Shown one piece after another: positions 17,276 to 25,660 of a DNA stretch of 64,000 nt. The notes under the pieces were generated by a model. The model saw nothing but the letters and a program-made list of their open reading frames with translations. It did no database searches and was not told the DNA's origin. The position numbers and the translations under genes are program-made. This stretch comes from Rubrivirga litoralis. Lineage in GTDB: Bacteria > Bacteroidota > Rhodothermia > Rhodothermales > Rubricoccaceae. The stretch lies in contig NZ_JAVRHT010000018.1 of NCBI RefSeq assembly GCF_031846415.1, forward strand, positions 14,005 through 78,004, given 5' to 3'. The first letter of the stretch is position 1. Each line of letters starts with the position of its first letter.

Positions 17276-17965
17276 TTACCGCCGGCTCATGAACAGCCGG
17301 AGGACGTACCAGAACATGAGCGCGACCGACGCGAAGAGCGTGAGCGCCGCGGCCACGTAGCGGTCCTCGGGGTACTCGTTGAGGACCTTCGAGGTGTCGT
17401 ACAGGATGGCCGCGCCGGCCAGCCCGATCATGGCGACCGAGAACCACGTGCCCAGGTTGAACCCGGTGAGCACGCCGACCACAATCGCCACGAGCGCGAG
17501 GCCCATCCCCCACTTGACGAGGCCGCCGAGGAACGAGAAGTCCTTGCCGGTAAAGAACACGATGGCCGTGAGCACCGAGAACCCGATGAGCGTGGTCCAG
17601 GCGGCAGCGCCGATCACGCTCGGGCCGACGTTGATGGCCGCGAGCACCAGGAGCGGGACGAAGATGATGGCCTCGGCGAGCACGAACGCGCCGAGCGCGG
17701 CGTACTGGGCCGCCTTCGACTCAGCGCGCACGGCGGCCGACGAGGCGAACCAGCTCACGATGACGAACCCGCCGAGCACGAGGAGCCAGTTGACCCCGAG
17801 CATGGCCTGCGCCATCGGGATCGCGAGGCCCGACGTGAAGAAGAAGATCTCGATGCCGGCGAACAGGAGGATGGCGCCGAGCAGGTGCGTGTAGGTCCGC
17901 ACCAGGAAGGCGGCGCGGGCGTCGTCGCCGAGCGCGGCGACGGGCGGGGCAAACGTGGTGTTCAT
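17276..17965 (-). CDS. Bax inhibitor-1/YccA family membrane protein
   Basis: 229-aa polytopic inner-membrane protein. Seven hydrophobic segments follow each other from residue 25 to the end, with the family patterns LVRTYTHLLGAILLFAGIE at the first helix, FTGKDFSFLGGLVKWGMGLAL in the middle and LYDTSKVLNEYPEDRYVAAALTLFASVALMFWYVLRLF at the C-terminus. Family members are proton/calcium leak channels or modulators of FtsH. The ATG at 17965 is the only reasonable start. Divergent from zwf across a 547-bp repeat-rich spacer. Confidence 0.93.
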   Translation of the reverse strand: MNTTFAPPVAALGDDARAAFLVRTYTHLLGAILLFAGIEIFFFTSGLAIPMAQAMLGVNWLLVLGGFVIVSWFASSAAVRAESKAAQYAALGAFVLAEAIIFVPLLVLAAINVGPSVIGAAAWTTLIGFSVLTAIVFFTGKDFSFLGGLVKWGMGLALVAIVVGVLTGFNLGTWFSVAMIGLAGAAILYDTSKVLNEYPEDRYVAAALTLFASVALMFWYVLRLFMSRR

Positions 17966-18067
17966 GTGCGGGGTGGGTGAGGGTCCGGGAGGATAACGGC
18001 CGTCAACGAACGGCAGTGTATCCAGTTCGGCCGCCCCGCCCGCAGGGTGCAGGGGCGGGGCGGCGTC

Positions 18068-18090
18068 GTAGGGGCGACCGGCGGCCGCCC
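18068..18090 (+). repeat. GTAG-REP element, GGGCGACC type
   Basis: GTAG followed by stem GGGCGACC, loop GGC, then GGCCGCCC (one mismatch relative to the perfect copies at 20007, 31406 and 33855). REP-like by tetranucleotide plus palindrome. Confidence 0.65.
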
Positions 18091-18400
18091 GTAGGCAGGG
18101 CACGATGGGCGGGGCGGGCACGACGGCCCGGGTTCGTAGAGACGCCACGCGTGTGTGTCCGCTCGGGCGCGTACCGCCCCGCCCACGCCGTGGCGGGGTG
18201 ACGCCGGGCGGGATGGCGCTCGTCCCGACCGCCCCGCCCGCCCGGCAACCACCCCTAGCCCCTCCTGGCTGCGCCGACGCTGCGCGGTGTCCAGGAGGGG
18301 GACTGCCGCCGCCTCGGGTCGACCACTGCGCTGGTCGTGGCCGCCCCGCCCGCGCCTGGGCGAGGCGGAACAAAACGGACGCCGCCCCGCCCACGCCCTC

Positions 18401-18463
18401 CCGTACCCCGTACCCCGTACCCCGTACCCCGTACCCCGTACCCCGTACCCCGTACCCCGAACC
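18401..18463 (+). repeat. heptanucleotide array CCGTACC x9 upstream of zwf
   Basis: Eight exact CCGTACC units and a ninth variant CCGAACC, 50 bp before the zwf ATG. The pyrimidine-rich strand is the sense strand of zwf. The same unit appears around accD, trpS/trpG, trpC/trpF and in the trpB 5' end. Confidence 0.92.
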
Positions 18464-18512
18464 TCCCGCCCCGCCCGGTCATTCACCCCGCCCCTCCCAC
18501 CCCGCCCCCGCC

Positions 18513-19955
18513 ATGAAGCCCTCCCTGTTCGTCCTCTTCGGCGCCACCGGCGACCTCGCCAAAGTCAAGCTGTTCCCCGCCCTCTACCGGACCACGACGC
18601 GGGACGACGCGCCCGAGACCGCGACCGTCCTCGGCGTCGGCCGCTCCGACTGGGACGACGGGCGGCTCCAGGACGCCGCCGTCGACGCGATCACCGAGGG
18701 CGGGGTGGACGAATCGGACGCCCGCGCGTGGGCCGAGAAAACGCTCCGGTTCGCGCGCGTCGAGGGGTACGACCAGCTCGACCCGGTCTTCGAGGCAGCC
18801 CGGACGCTCGAGGACGAGCGCGGGCTGGACGGCGACCGCGTCTACTACCTCGCGCTCCCGCCCGACGCGTTCCCCGACACGATCACGGCGCTCGGCGAGC
18901 ACGAGGCCGAGCGCGGCACCGTCGGCGAGCACCTCGACGACGACGCCCCGTGGGTCCGCCTCGTCATCGAGAAGCCGTTTGGGACCGACCTCGCGAGTGC
19001 CGAGGCGCTGAACGCGGTCGTCCACGAGCACTTTACCGAGGGGCAGGTGTACCGGATCGACCACTTTCTGGGCAAAGGGACCGTCCAGAACCTGCTCGTC
19101 GTCCGGTTCGCCAACACACTTTTCGAGTCGGTCTGGAATCGGGACCACGTCGAGCGCGTCGAGATCCTGGTGGCCGAGACGAACGACGCCGAGGGCCGCG
19201 CGGGGTATTTCGACGAGGCCGGGACGGTCCGCGACATGATCCAGAACCACCTCATGCAGATCTTCGCGTTCACGGCCATGGAGCCGCCGGCGCGGCTCGA
19301 CGCCGAGGGCCTGCGCGCGGAGCGCGTGAAGGTGCTCCGCTCGACGCGCCAGGCCGAGCCCGACGACGCCGCGCTGGGCCAGTACGGCGCCGGCGACGGC
19401 AAGGAGGCGTACCGCGACCACGAGGGCGTGGCCGAGGGCTCGACGACCGACACGTTCGCGGCCGTCCGCCTCCACGTCGACAACTGGCGCTGGAAGGGCG
19501 TCCCGTTCGTGCTGCGGACCGGCAAGCGGATGCCGGAGAAGCTGACCGAGGTGGCTGTCGTGTTCCGCCAGCCGCCGGTCGCCCTGTTCCAGCCGACCGA
19601 CGCGGCCCCGGTCCGCAACGTGCTCCGCATCCGGCTCCAGCCGCACGAGGCGTTCCAGATCACGTTCGACGTCAAGACGCCGGGCGAGGGGTTCGGCGTG
19701 GCGACGCAGGCGCTCACGTTCAACTACGAGGAGGCATTCGGCGACTTTCCCGAGGCCTACGACACGCTCCTCCGCGACATCGCCGAGGGCGACCCGTCGC
19801 TGTTCGTCGAGGCCGAGGAGGCCGAGGAGGCGTGGCGCATCGTGGCCCCTCTCCTCGACCACGGCGACGTCCCCGTCTACGCCTCGGGCACGTGGGGGCC
19901 GGAGGCCGCCGACCGCTTCGTCCAGGCGACGCCGCCGGCCGAGGAAGCGGTGTAG
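18513..19955 (+). CDS. zwf: glucose-6-phosphate 1-dehydrogenase
   Basis: Oxidises glucose-6-phosphate to 6-phosphogluconolactone with NADP(H) formation. 480 aa. The N-terminal dinucleotide site is LFGATGDLAKVKLFPALY (residues 7-24). The substrate signature is RIDHFLGKGTVQNL (family RIDHYLGK, with Tyr replaced by Phe here), and IEKPFGTDLASA precedes it. The C-terminal half has RTGKRMPEK and EGFGVATQALTFNY. The next gene, pgl, acts on the product, 190 bp downstream with a REP in between. The start at 18513 gives the usual N-terminus. Confidence 0.96.
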   Translation: MKPSLFVLFGATGDLAKVKLFPALYRTTTRDDAPETATVLGVGRSDWDDGRLQDAAVDAITEGGVDESDARAWAEKTLRFARVEGYDQLDPVFEAARTLEDERGLDGDRVYYLALPPDAFPDTITALGEHEAERGTVGEHLDDDAPWVRLVIEKPFGTDLASAEALNAVVHEHFTEGQVYRIDHFLGKGTVQNLLVVRFANTLFESVWNRDHVERVEILVAETNDAEGRAGYFDEAGTVRDMIQNHLMQIFAFTAMEPPARLDAEGLRAERVKVLRSTRQAEPDDAALGQYGAGDGKEAYRDHEGVAEGSTTDTFAAVRLHVDNWRWKGVPFVLRTGKRMPEKLTEVAVVFRQPPVALFQPTDAAPVRNVLRIRLQPHEAFQITFDVKTPGEGFGVATQALTFNYEEAFGDFPEAYDTLLRDIAEGDPSLFVEAEEAEEAWRIVAPLLDHGDVPVYASGTWGPEAADRFVQATPPAEEAV

Positions 19956-20006
19956 CGGCGCAGGCGCCCCGCCCCGTCCCGCCCGGGCCGTGGGCGGGGT
20001 GGAACC

Positions 20007-20029
20007 GTAGGGGCGACCGGCGGTCGCCC
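20007..20029 (+). repeat. GTAG-REP element, GGGCGACC type, between zwf and pgl
   Basis: GTAG then GGGCGACC-GGC-GGTCGCCC, a perfect 8-bp stem with a 3-nt loop. It lies in the 188-bp spacer of the zwf-pgl pair and might affect relative expression as intercistronic REPs do; that is inference. Confidence 0.7.
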
Positions 20030-20143
20030 GTGCGGGCGGAGCGGTTGCCGAGTCGAGCGCACGGGCGGCCGCCCCGCCCCCGATCCAAACGGGCGCCTGG
20101 ATCGTATGCGCCTTCTGCCCCCCGTCCCGACCACCCCGCCGCC

Positions 20144-20878
20144 ATGAACGCCGAGATCGTCGTCCTCCCCTCCCCCGCCGCCGTCGCCGAGGCCCTGGCC
20201 GACCGGACGGCCCGCGCCCTCCGCGCCGCGCTCGACGCCCAGCCGCGCGTGACGCTTTGCCTTACCGGCGGCTCGACGCCCGCCCCCGCCTACGAGCGCC
20301 TGGGCGGGGCGGAGGACGTTGACTGGGGCCGCGTCCACGTGTTCTGGGGCGACGAGCGGTGCGTGCCGAAGGACCACCCCGAGAGCAACTACGCGCTCGC
20401 CAAGCGGACGCTCCTCGACCGCGCCGGCATCCCCGACTCCAACGTGCACCGGATGCCGGGCGAGTGCCCGCCGGACGAAGGAGCCGTCATCTACGAGCAG
20501 GCGCTCGCGCAGTTTTTCGGGGACGAGGTCCGGTTCGACGTCCTCCACCTGGGGATGGGCGACGACGGGCACACGGCGTCGCTCTTCCCCGGCAGCCCCG
20601 CCCTCAGCGAGACCGGCCGCCGCGTGGTCCACACGACGGCGCCGGCGAGCGCCGCCGTCCGCGACCGGCTCACGCTGACGTTCCCGGTCCTCGACGGCGC
20701 CCGGCTGTGCCTCGTGGCCGCCCACGGCGAGGCCAAGCGGCCCGCCTTCGGCGACGTCCTCGACGCCTACGACGGCGAGACTGACGGCCCGCCTATCGCC
20801 TACGTCGCGCCCAAGGGCGCCCTCGTCTGGCTCGTCGACCGCACGCTCTCGCAGGGCACCGCCGACGACGAGGGGTAG
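20144..20878 (+). CDS. pgl: 6-phosphogluconolactonase
   Basis: Hydrolyses 6-phosphogluconolactone made by Zwf. 244 aa from ATG 20144, the DevB/Pgl type related to glucosamine-6-phosphate isomerases. Motifs: LCLTGGSTPAPAYERL (phosphate loop), HVFWGDERCVPKDHPESNY (family signature) and LHLGMGDDGHTASLFPGS with the catalytic Asp-Gly-His. Length is normal. The gene is followed within 4 nt of its stop by one arm of a 17-bp inverted repeat whose other arm is inside the next gene. Confidence 0.96.
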   Translation: MNAEIVVLPSPAAVAEALADRTARALRAALDAQPRVTLCLTGGSTPAPAYERLGGAEDVDWGRVHVFWGDERCVPKDHPESNYALAKRTLLDRAGIPDSNVHRMPGECPPDEGAVIYEQALAQFFGDEVRFDVLHLGMGDDGHTASLFPGSPALSETGRRVVHTTAPASAAVRDRLTLTFPVLDGARLCLVAAHGEAKRPAFGDVLDAYDGETDGPPIAYVAPKGALVWLVDRTLSQGTADDEG

Positions 20879-20881
20879 ATC

Positions 20882-20929
20882 GGGCGGGGCGGCGGGTCTA
20901 GCGGCCATGCCCGACCCGCCGCCCCGCCC
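20882..20929. terminator. 17-bp perfect inverted repeat spanning the pgl end and the DUF2851 gene start
   Basis: Arm 20882-20898 (GGGCGGGGCGGCGGGTC) pairs exactly with 20913-20929 (GACCCGCCGCCCCGCCC). The 14-nt loop contains the ATG (20907) of the DUF2851 gene, and the right arm encodes part of its N-terminus (MPDPPPRPA). In mRNA this would place a start codon in a hairpin loop, so it could both end pgl transcripts and limit downstream translation. No U-tract. Confidence 0.45.
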
Positions 20930-22253
20930 CGCCCAGACGCCGCGCGCTGCCGGCGCCGTCCACGAGCCGCCCGTGGGCGGGGCGGCCGAGGTCGCGGCCC
21001 GCGTCCCCGAGGCCCTGATCCAGGACGCCTGGGTCCGTGGCCTGTTCGACGCCCGCGCGCTGCGGACGACCGATGGCGAGGTCGTCCGCGTGATCGACCG
21101 GGGCCGCCTCAACCGGGACTCGGGGCCGGACGTGGCCGGCGCTCGCGTCGAGATCGGCGGGCTCGTCTGGGCCGGCGACGTCGAGATCCACCGCACGAGT
21201 GCGGAGTGGGAGAGCCACGGCCACGACGCCGACCCGGCCTACCGCCGCGTGGTCCTGCACGTCGTCCTCGCGGCCGACCGCCGGACGGGCACGCTCCGAC
21301 GCAGCGACGGGTCGGCGCTCCCCGAGCTCGTCCTGCTCCCCCACCTCGACCGCTCGCTCCGGTCGCTGCTCCGCGCGTTCTACGTCGAGCCGCGCGAGGC
21401 CCCGCACTGCGCCGCCCGGTGGCCCGACGTGGACGCGGGCGTCGTGCGGGCGTGGGTCCGGGCGCTGGGCGTGCAGCGGCTCCGCGAGCGGACGCGGGCG
21501 CTGGGCCGCGCCTACGGGCACCGGCCCGACCTCGACCGGCTCCTGGTCGCCCGCGTGTTCCGCGCGCTGGGCTACGCCGCGAACGCCGACGCGATGGAGG
21601 AGCTCGCCCGCCGCTTTGCGCTCTCCGCCCCGCCCGAGAGCGAGGTCGAGGTCCGCGACCGGCTCCTCGCGCTCTCGGGCCTGGACGCGCCCGACCTGTT
21701 CGACGCGGGCGGGGCGGCGGCCGGCGTGGAGCCCGCGCTGGGCGGGGCGGCCATGCGGCCTGAGGCGTGGCGTCGCGGCGGGCGGCCGGCGAACGCGCCG
21801 CGGACGCGCATCGTCCAGGCGGCGGCGCTCCTCGGGCGGGGCGGCCTCCTCCGCGACGAGCCCGTGGCGCGCCTCGCCGAGGCGCTCGGGCGCGGCCTCG
21901 ACGGCGCTCTCGACCTGGTCCGCCCCGCCCCCGCCGCGCGCGGCCCGCGGCTGGGCGCCGACCGCGCGCGGACGGTCTGGGTCGACGCCGTGCTCCCGGT
22001 CCTGCTCCTGGACGCTGAGCAGCGCGAGAGCCCGGCGGCCGAGGACGCCGTCGCGCAGGCGCTCGACGCGCTCCCGGCGGCGTCGGACCGCGTCGCACGC
22101 CGGTTCCGCGACGCCGGGTTCCGGCCGGGTGGGGCGCTCGAATCGCAGGGGCTCCACCAGCTCGCGCGGGCCTACTGCGACGAGGGACGCTGCGCGCGGT
22201 GCGCCGTCGGCCTGGCGCTGTACCCGGGGCTGGCGGGCGGGGTGGAGGGATAG
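20907..22253 (+). CDS. DUF2851 family protein
   Basis: 448 aa. Family features: an N-terminal LIQDAWVRGLFD, GRLNRDSGPDVAGARVEIGGLVWAGDVEIH (GP-D and E-H pairs) and the C-terminal QGLHQLARAYCDEGRCARCAVG with a Cys pair typical of DUF2851 proteins in Bacteroidota. The first 30 residues are Pro/Ala-rich and encoded by inverted 11-mer copies. An internal ATG near 21000 is absent, so the start is kept. Function unknown; the conserved acidic/His core has been seen as nuclease-like in other families, but I cannot assert that here. The stop TAG is within a 7-bp repeat array. Confidence 0.85.
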   Translation: MPDPPPRPAQTPRAAGAVHEPPVGGAAEVAARVPEALIQDAWVRGLFDARALRTTDGEVVRVIDRGRLNRDSGPDVAGARVEIGGLVWAGDVEIHRTSAEWESHGHDADPAYRRVVLHVVLAADRRTGTLRRSDGSALPELVLLPHLDRSLRSLLRAFYVEPREAPHCAARWPDVDAGVVRAWVRALGVQRLRERTRALGRAYGHRPDLDRLLVARVFRALGYAANADAMEELARRFALSAPPESEVEVRDRLLALSGLDAPDLFDAGGAAAGVEPALGGAAMRPEAWRRGGRPANAPRTRIVQAAALLGRGGLLRDEPVARLAEALGRGLDGALDLVRPAPAARGPRLGADRARTVWVDAVLPVLLLDAEQRESPAAEDAVAQALDALPAASDRVARRFRDAGFRPGGALESQGLHQLARAYCDEGRCARCAVGLALYPGLAGGVEG

Positions 22254-22283
22254 GGGATTGAGGGATAGAGGAGGGATGAGCAG
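22245..22283 (+). repeat. heptamer array (GGGATAG/GGGATTG type) at the DUF2851 gene stop
   Basis: Units GGGATAG, GGGATTG, AGGGATA, GAGGAGG and GATGAGC run over the TAG stop codon at 22251-22253. G-rich on the sense strand. A C-rich counterpart (CATCCCTCCATTCCCC) is at 22849-22864, before the next gene. Confidence 0.7.
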
Positions 22284-22323
22284 ATAAAGCGGGCACGAGG
22301 CATGCTCCCTGTGGCACCGTCCT

Positions 22324-22347
22324 GTAGCGGCGTTGCATGCAACGCCG
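22324..22347 (+). repeat. GTAG-REP element with 20-bp perfect palindrome
   Basis: GTAG followed by CGGCGTTGCATGCAACGCCG, a perfect 20-bp palindrome. It faces the minus-strand REP at 22407-22430, about 60 bp away. Confidence 0.7.
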
Positions 22348-22406
22348 TCGGGCGGGGCGCATGGGCGGGGCGGGGTGGTGCCTGTTCAGACCGCCCCGCC
22401 CGCCCC

Positions 22407-22430
22407 GGACACGGTGCGCTGTGTCCCTAC
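22407..22430 (-). repeat. GTAG-REP element, GGACAC type
   Basis: On + it reads GGACACGGTGCGCTGTGTCC then CTAC, so GTAG precedes the palindrome on the minus strand. Head-to-head with the REP at 22324, as in REPIN/BIME doublets. Confidence 0.65.
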
Positions 22431-22665
22431 GGGCGCCGCCACCGGGCGGGGCGGCTCCTGCCCAGGCCGCGTCGACAACCACCCCGCCCCTTGGGTCCGC
22501 CCATCGGGTCCTATCCCGTCCTGGCATGCGGGGCTGCTACGTTCTGCTACCACTTGTCATCCTGAGCGGAGCGACCCCGTGGGGACGGCGTCTCGCCAAG
22601 AGTCTCGATGACGACGCCCGAGTTGCCGTCCAGGCGGAGCCGGCCGCCCCGCCCGCCCTTCCTGG

Positions 22666-22685
22666 ATTCCCGCCTGCGCGGGAAT
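22666..22685. repeat. dRS3-like palindrome
   Basis: ATTCCCGC, loop CTGC, GCGGGAAT: an 8-bp stem fitting the ATTCCC-N8-GGGAAT core of Neisseria dRS3. Flanks GG and GACG also match the common genomic form of this repeat. Single copy in this window. Confidence 0.6.
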
Positions 22686-22944
22686 GACGTTCACTTTGAA
22701 GGTCTATACGTCACGAGGGTCTAGAGCGTAACGGCCCTGTCTCCTGTCCAGGCCGCCCCGCCCGCGCCGGCAACCACCCCGCCCTCTGGGTCGGCCTTCC
22801 TGGCCAGGAGCGGGGCGGCTTGTCCCTCTGCCCATTTCTCATCCCTCCATTCCCCATCCCTCCGCCCCGCCCATTCCTCTCCGCTCCTGCAACTTGCCGT
22901 CGGTCGGGGAGTACCGGCTTTCACCCGAGACTGAAAGTTCGCTG

Positions 22945-24018
22945 ATGCCTCCCCCGCCCGACACGCTCGCCGCCCTGCCCGACATGCCGCACGGCGACGG
23001 CTCGACCGGCCCCGCCCCGCCCGCCGCCGTCGCGAACGCCGTGCCCGTGGGGCTCGACGCGCTCCGGGCGCCGGTCGACGAGCACCTCCGCGTGTTCCGC
23101 CGCCAGTTCCGCGACGCCATGCGCTCGCGCGTCGGGCTGCTCGACGCCGTCGTGCAGTACCTGCTCAAGCGGAAGGGGAAGCAGATCCGGCCCACGCTCG
23201 TGCTCCTCTCGGCCGAGCTCGCCGGCGGCATCACCGAGCGGACGTACCGGGCGGCCACGCTCGTCGAGCTGCTCCACACGGCCACGCTCGTCCACGACGA
23301 TGTGGTCGACGAGTCGGACGAGCGGCGGGGCGTGCCGTCGGTGAAGGCGCTCTGGAAAAACAAGGTGGGCGTGCTGCTCGGCGACTACCTGCTGTCGCGC
23401 GGGCTCCTCCTGGCCCTCGACGACCGCGACTACGACCTGCTCCACGTGGTCTCCGACGCCGTCCGGCGGATGTCCGAGGGCGAGCTGCTCCAGATCGAGA
23501 CGGCCCGGCGGCTCGACATGACCGAGGAGCGGTACTTCCAGATCATCGCCGACAAAACGGGCTCGCTTATCGCCGCCTGCCTCGCGGCCGGCGCCGCGAG
23601 CGCCGGGGCCGACGACGAGACCGTGGCGCGCGCCAAGGCCATCGGCGAGACGATCGGGCTCGCGTTCCAGATCCGCGACGACCTGTTCGACTACGACGGC
23701 GCGGCGAGCGTGGGCAAGCCGGCCGGGCTCGACCTCCAGGACCGCAAGATGACGCTCCCGCTCATCGCCGCGCTGGACGCCGCCCCGCCCGCCGAGGCGC
23801 GGCGCGTGCGCCGGATCGTCCGCAAGCGGCGGAAGAGCCGGGCCGAGGTCCGCGACGTGCTCGCGTTCGTCGAGCGCACCGGCGGGACGGCGGCGGCCCG
23901 GGCGCGGATGGAGGCGCTGGCGGCCGACGCCGCCGACGCGCTGCTCGCCTTCCCGCCGTCGCCGGCCCGCGACGCGCTCGTCGGGCTGTGCGCGTATGTC
24001 GTCGAGCGGAAGCGGTAG
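22945..24018 (+). CDS. polyprenyl (trans-isoprenyl) diphosphate synthase
   Basis: Chain elongation of isoprenyl diphosphates, most likely making the C35-C50 side chain of menaquinone. 357 aa from ATG 22945 (a TTG 51 nt upstream is less likely). First Asp-rich motif in LLHTATLVHDDVVDESDERRG and second in QIRDDLFDYDG, both intact. KRKGKQIRPTLVLLSAEL is the substrate-binding segment and GDYLLSRGLLLAL follows. The N-terminal 35 residues are a Pro/Ala-rich extension. Product length cannot be set by eye. Confidence 0.93.
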   Translation: MPPPPDTLAALPDMPHGDGSTGPAPPAAVANAVPVGLDALRAPVDEHLRVFRRQFRDAMRSRVGLLDAVVQYLLKRKGKQIRPTLVLLSAELAGGITERTYRAATLVELLHTATLVHDDVVDESDERRGVPSVKALWKNKVGVLLGDYLLSRGLLLALDDRDYDLLHVVSDAVRRMSEGELLQIETARRLDMTEERYFQIIADKTGSLIAACLAAGAASAGADDETVARAKAIGETIGLAFQIRDDLFDYDGAASVGKPAGLDLQDRKMTLPLIAALDAAPPAEARRVRRIVRKRRKSRAEVRDVLAFVERTGGTAAARARMEALAADAADALLAFPPSPARDALVGLCAYVVERKR

Positions 24019-24224
24019 GAAAAGGGCGACGCGCTTCCGCCTCGGCCTGTTCGTCTCGACGTGGGCGGGGTGGTCGGGCGGCGGTCCGCTTCCTCTTCCG
24101 GGCGGGGCGGACCGTCCTCTTCTCGTCCCCGCCTCTTCTCCCCGCTCTCTTTCTCCCTGCCCTCTCCCGCGGGCGGGGCGGTATCCTGAGCGACACGTCC
24201 CCGGAGCCGCCCCGCCCCTGCCCC

Positions 24225-24974
24225 ATGACCGTCCACCTTCTCGGCACCGGCTCCGCCGACGGCGGCCCCGACCGCACCACGACTATGCTCACCGTCGAGC
24301 ACGGTCCGACGACCGTCCTCGTCGACTGCGGAGGCGACGCGGGCCAACGGATGCTGTCGGCGGGGTTGGCGCCGGAGGACCTGACCGCCGTGGTCCTCAC
24401 GCACGAGCACCCGGACCACCTCGCAGGCTTCCCGCTGCTCGTCGAGAAGATGTGGCTCCGAGGGCGGACTGCCCCCATCGACGTCTACGGCCTAGCGCCG
24501 ACGCTGGCCAAGGCGCGCGCGCTCTTCGCCGTCTTCAGCACGGACGGCTGGGAGGGCCTGCCTGAGATCCGCTACCACGACGTCGAGGCTGCCCCCGGCG
24601 CCCACGTCGTGGACCTGGGCGGGGTGGAAATCACGGCGACGCCGGTTGACCACCCGGTCCCGACGATCGGCCTGTGCTTCGCGGCCGACGGCATGCGCGT
24701 CGCCTACTCGTGCGACACCGCGCCAACAGACGCTGTCGCTGACCTCGCGCGCGGCGCCGACCTCCTGATCCACGAGGCTACCGGGTCGACGCCGGGCGTC
24801 CACAGTTCGCCCAAGGAGGCAGCGCAGGTCGCGGCCGACGCCGGGGCGGGGCGGCTCGTCCTCGTCCACGCCCCGCCCGACGCGTCCGACGACGGGCTCG
24901 CGGCGGCGCGGGCCGTGTTCGCGGAGACGTCGTGGGGCTGGGACGGCGCGCAGATCGAGGTGGGCGGGGCGTAA
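24225..24974 (+). CDS. MBL-fold metallo-hydrolase, RNase Z-like
   Basis: 249 aa with the metallo-beta-lactamase zinc motif VLTHEHPDHLAG (HxHxDH, about residues 61-66), an N-terminal LLGTGSADGGPDR resembling tRNase Z, VAYSCDTAPTD (bridging Asp) and LVLVHAPP (final His). It lacks the longer exosite insertion of true RNase Z and ends early, so it is better called a general MBL hydrolase. Substrate unknown. Convergent with the SPOR lipoprotein gene. Confidence 0.88.
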   Translation: MTVHLLGTGSADGGPDRTTTMLTVEHGPTTVLVDCGGDAGQRMLSAGLAPEDLTAVVLTHEHPDHLAGFPLLVEKMWLRGRTAPIDVYGLAPTLAKARALFAVFSTDGWEGLPEIRYHDVEAAPGAHVVDLGGVEITATPVDHPVPTIGLCFAADGMRVAYSCDTAPTDAVADLARGADLLIHEATGSTPGVHSSPKEAAQVAADAGAGRLVLVHAPPDASDDGLAAARAVFAETSWGWDGAQIEVGGA

Positions 24975-25005
24975 GGGACGACAGTCCACCCCGCTCAAGC
25001 CGTTT

Positions 25006-25031
25006 GGGCGGGGCGGTCGACCACCCCGCCC
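25006..25031. terminator. near-perfect 26-bp palindrome between convergent genes
   Basis: GGGCGGGGCGGTC (25006-25018) and GACCACCCCGCCC (25019-25031), one mismatch, sit between the convergent MBL and SPOR genes and touch the SPOR stop. Suited to a bidirectional terminator; no T-run on either side. Confidence 0.4.
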
Positions 25032-25582
25032 TACCCGCCCACCGTCACCCGGTCGGCCACCAGGAATGCCTCGGGGAACTCGTCGCGGACGAGCCGGAGC
25101 GCAGCATCGGCCTGCTCGCGCGTCGCGAAGGCGCCGAGGCGGACGCGGTAGTACGGCTGGAGGTACACGACGCTGGCCTTGAGCGAGGCCGGCGCGCCGG
25201 CCTGCGACTTGGCCCCCTGCCACCACGCGAGCGCCTGCGCGCGGACGCGCTCGGCCGCCCCCCGGCTGTTGCTCGAAAACACCTGGACGCGGTACCCGTC
25301 CACCTCCACCTCGCGCGCGCCGGCCGGCGGCGGCGGGGCGGGCGTCGGGGCCGCCCCGCCCGGGACGACGACGCGGCCGGCCATGACGCTCTCCGGCACG
25401 TCGTGCTCGACGTCGGTGCGGCGCTCCGGCTCGGCGTCGTAGCCCGACGGGTCGAACGTCTCATACGCCGGGTAGCCCGGCGCGGGCGCCTCGTCGTCGG
25501 GCGGGGCGGGGCCGCCGGGCGGGGCGGTCGTGGCGCACGCCGAGAGCGTGAGGGCGGCGGCGAGGACGAGGAGCGGGCGCAT
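25031..25582 (-). CDS. SPOR-domain lipoprotein
   Basis: 183 aa from ATG 25582, chosen because it begins a lipoprotein signal (LAAALTLSAC, Cys near residue 16). After a Pro-rich linker the C-terminal ~75 residues form a SPOR domain: EVDGYRVQVFSSNSRGAAERVRAQALAWW ... YRVRLGAFATREQADAALRLVRDEFPEAFLVADRV. SPOR domains bind denuded peptidoglycan at division septa, so an envelope role is likely. The upstream spacer to deoC carries weak heptamer-type repeats (25592-25650). Confidence 0.9.
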   Translation of the reverse strand: MRPLLVLAAALTLSACATTAPPGGPAPPDDEAPAPGYPAYETFDPSGYDAEPERRTDVEHDVPESVMAGRVVVPGGAAPTPAPPPPAGAREVEVDGYRVQVFSSNSRGAAERVRAQALAWWQGAKSQAGAPASLKASVVYLQPYYRVRLGAFATREQADAALRLVRDEFPEAFLVADRVTVGG

Positions 25583-25660
25583 GGCGGGGAGGAGTCGAGG
25601 GGCAGAGGGACGCGGGACCAGGCGCTTCTGCCCGTCCCTCACATCCCCCACCCCGCCCGA

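Larger units (their letters stand above)
17966..18512. other. repeat-rich intergenic region between Bax-inhibitor gene and zwf
   Basis: 547 bp without a credible gene. In order: a GTAG-REP (18068-18090), spacer, the CTGGCTGCGCCGACGCTGCG module with TCCTGG...CCAGGA flanks (about 18258-18300), a GGAACAAAAC segment (18367) and a 9-unit CCGTACC array (18401-18463). The same order of modules occurs before dxs (31406-31670). Confidence 0.75.
22254..22944. other. 691-bp intergenic region, a collection of different palindromic repeats
   Basis: No gene seen. It contains two GTAG-REPs facing each other (22324-22347 and 22407-22430), a GTCATCCTGAGCGGAGCG string (22556-22573) related to the pair at 56242-56355, a hairpin ATTCCCGC-CTGC-GCGGGAAT (22666-22685) resembling Neisseria dRS3 cores, an AT-richer stretch (22690-22735) that could hold a promoter, and a C-rich heptamer array (about 22837-22866). 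Confidence 0.75.
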
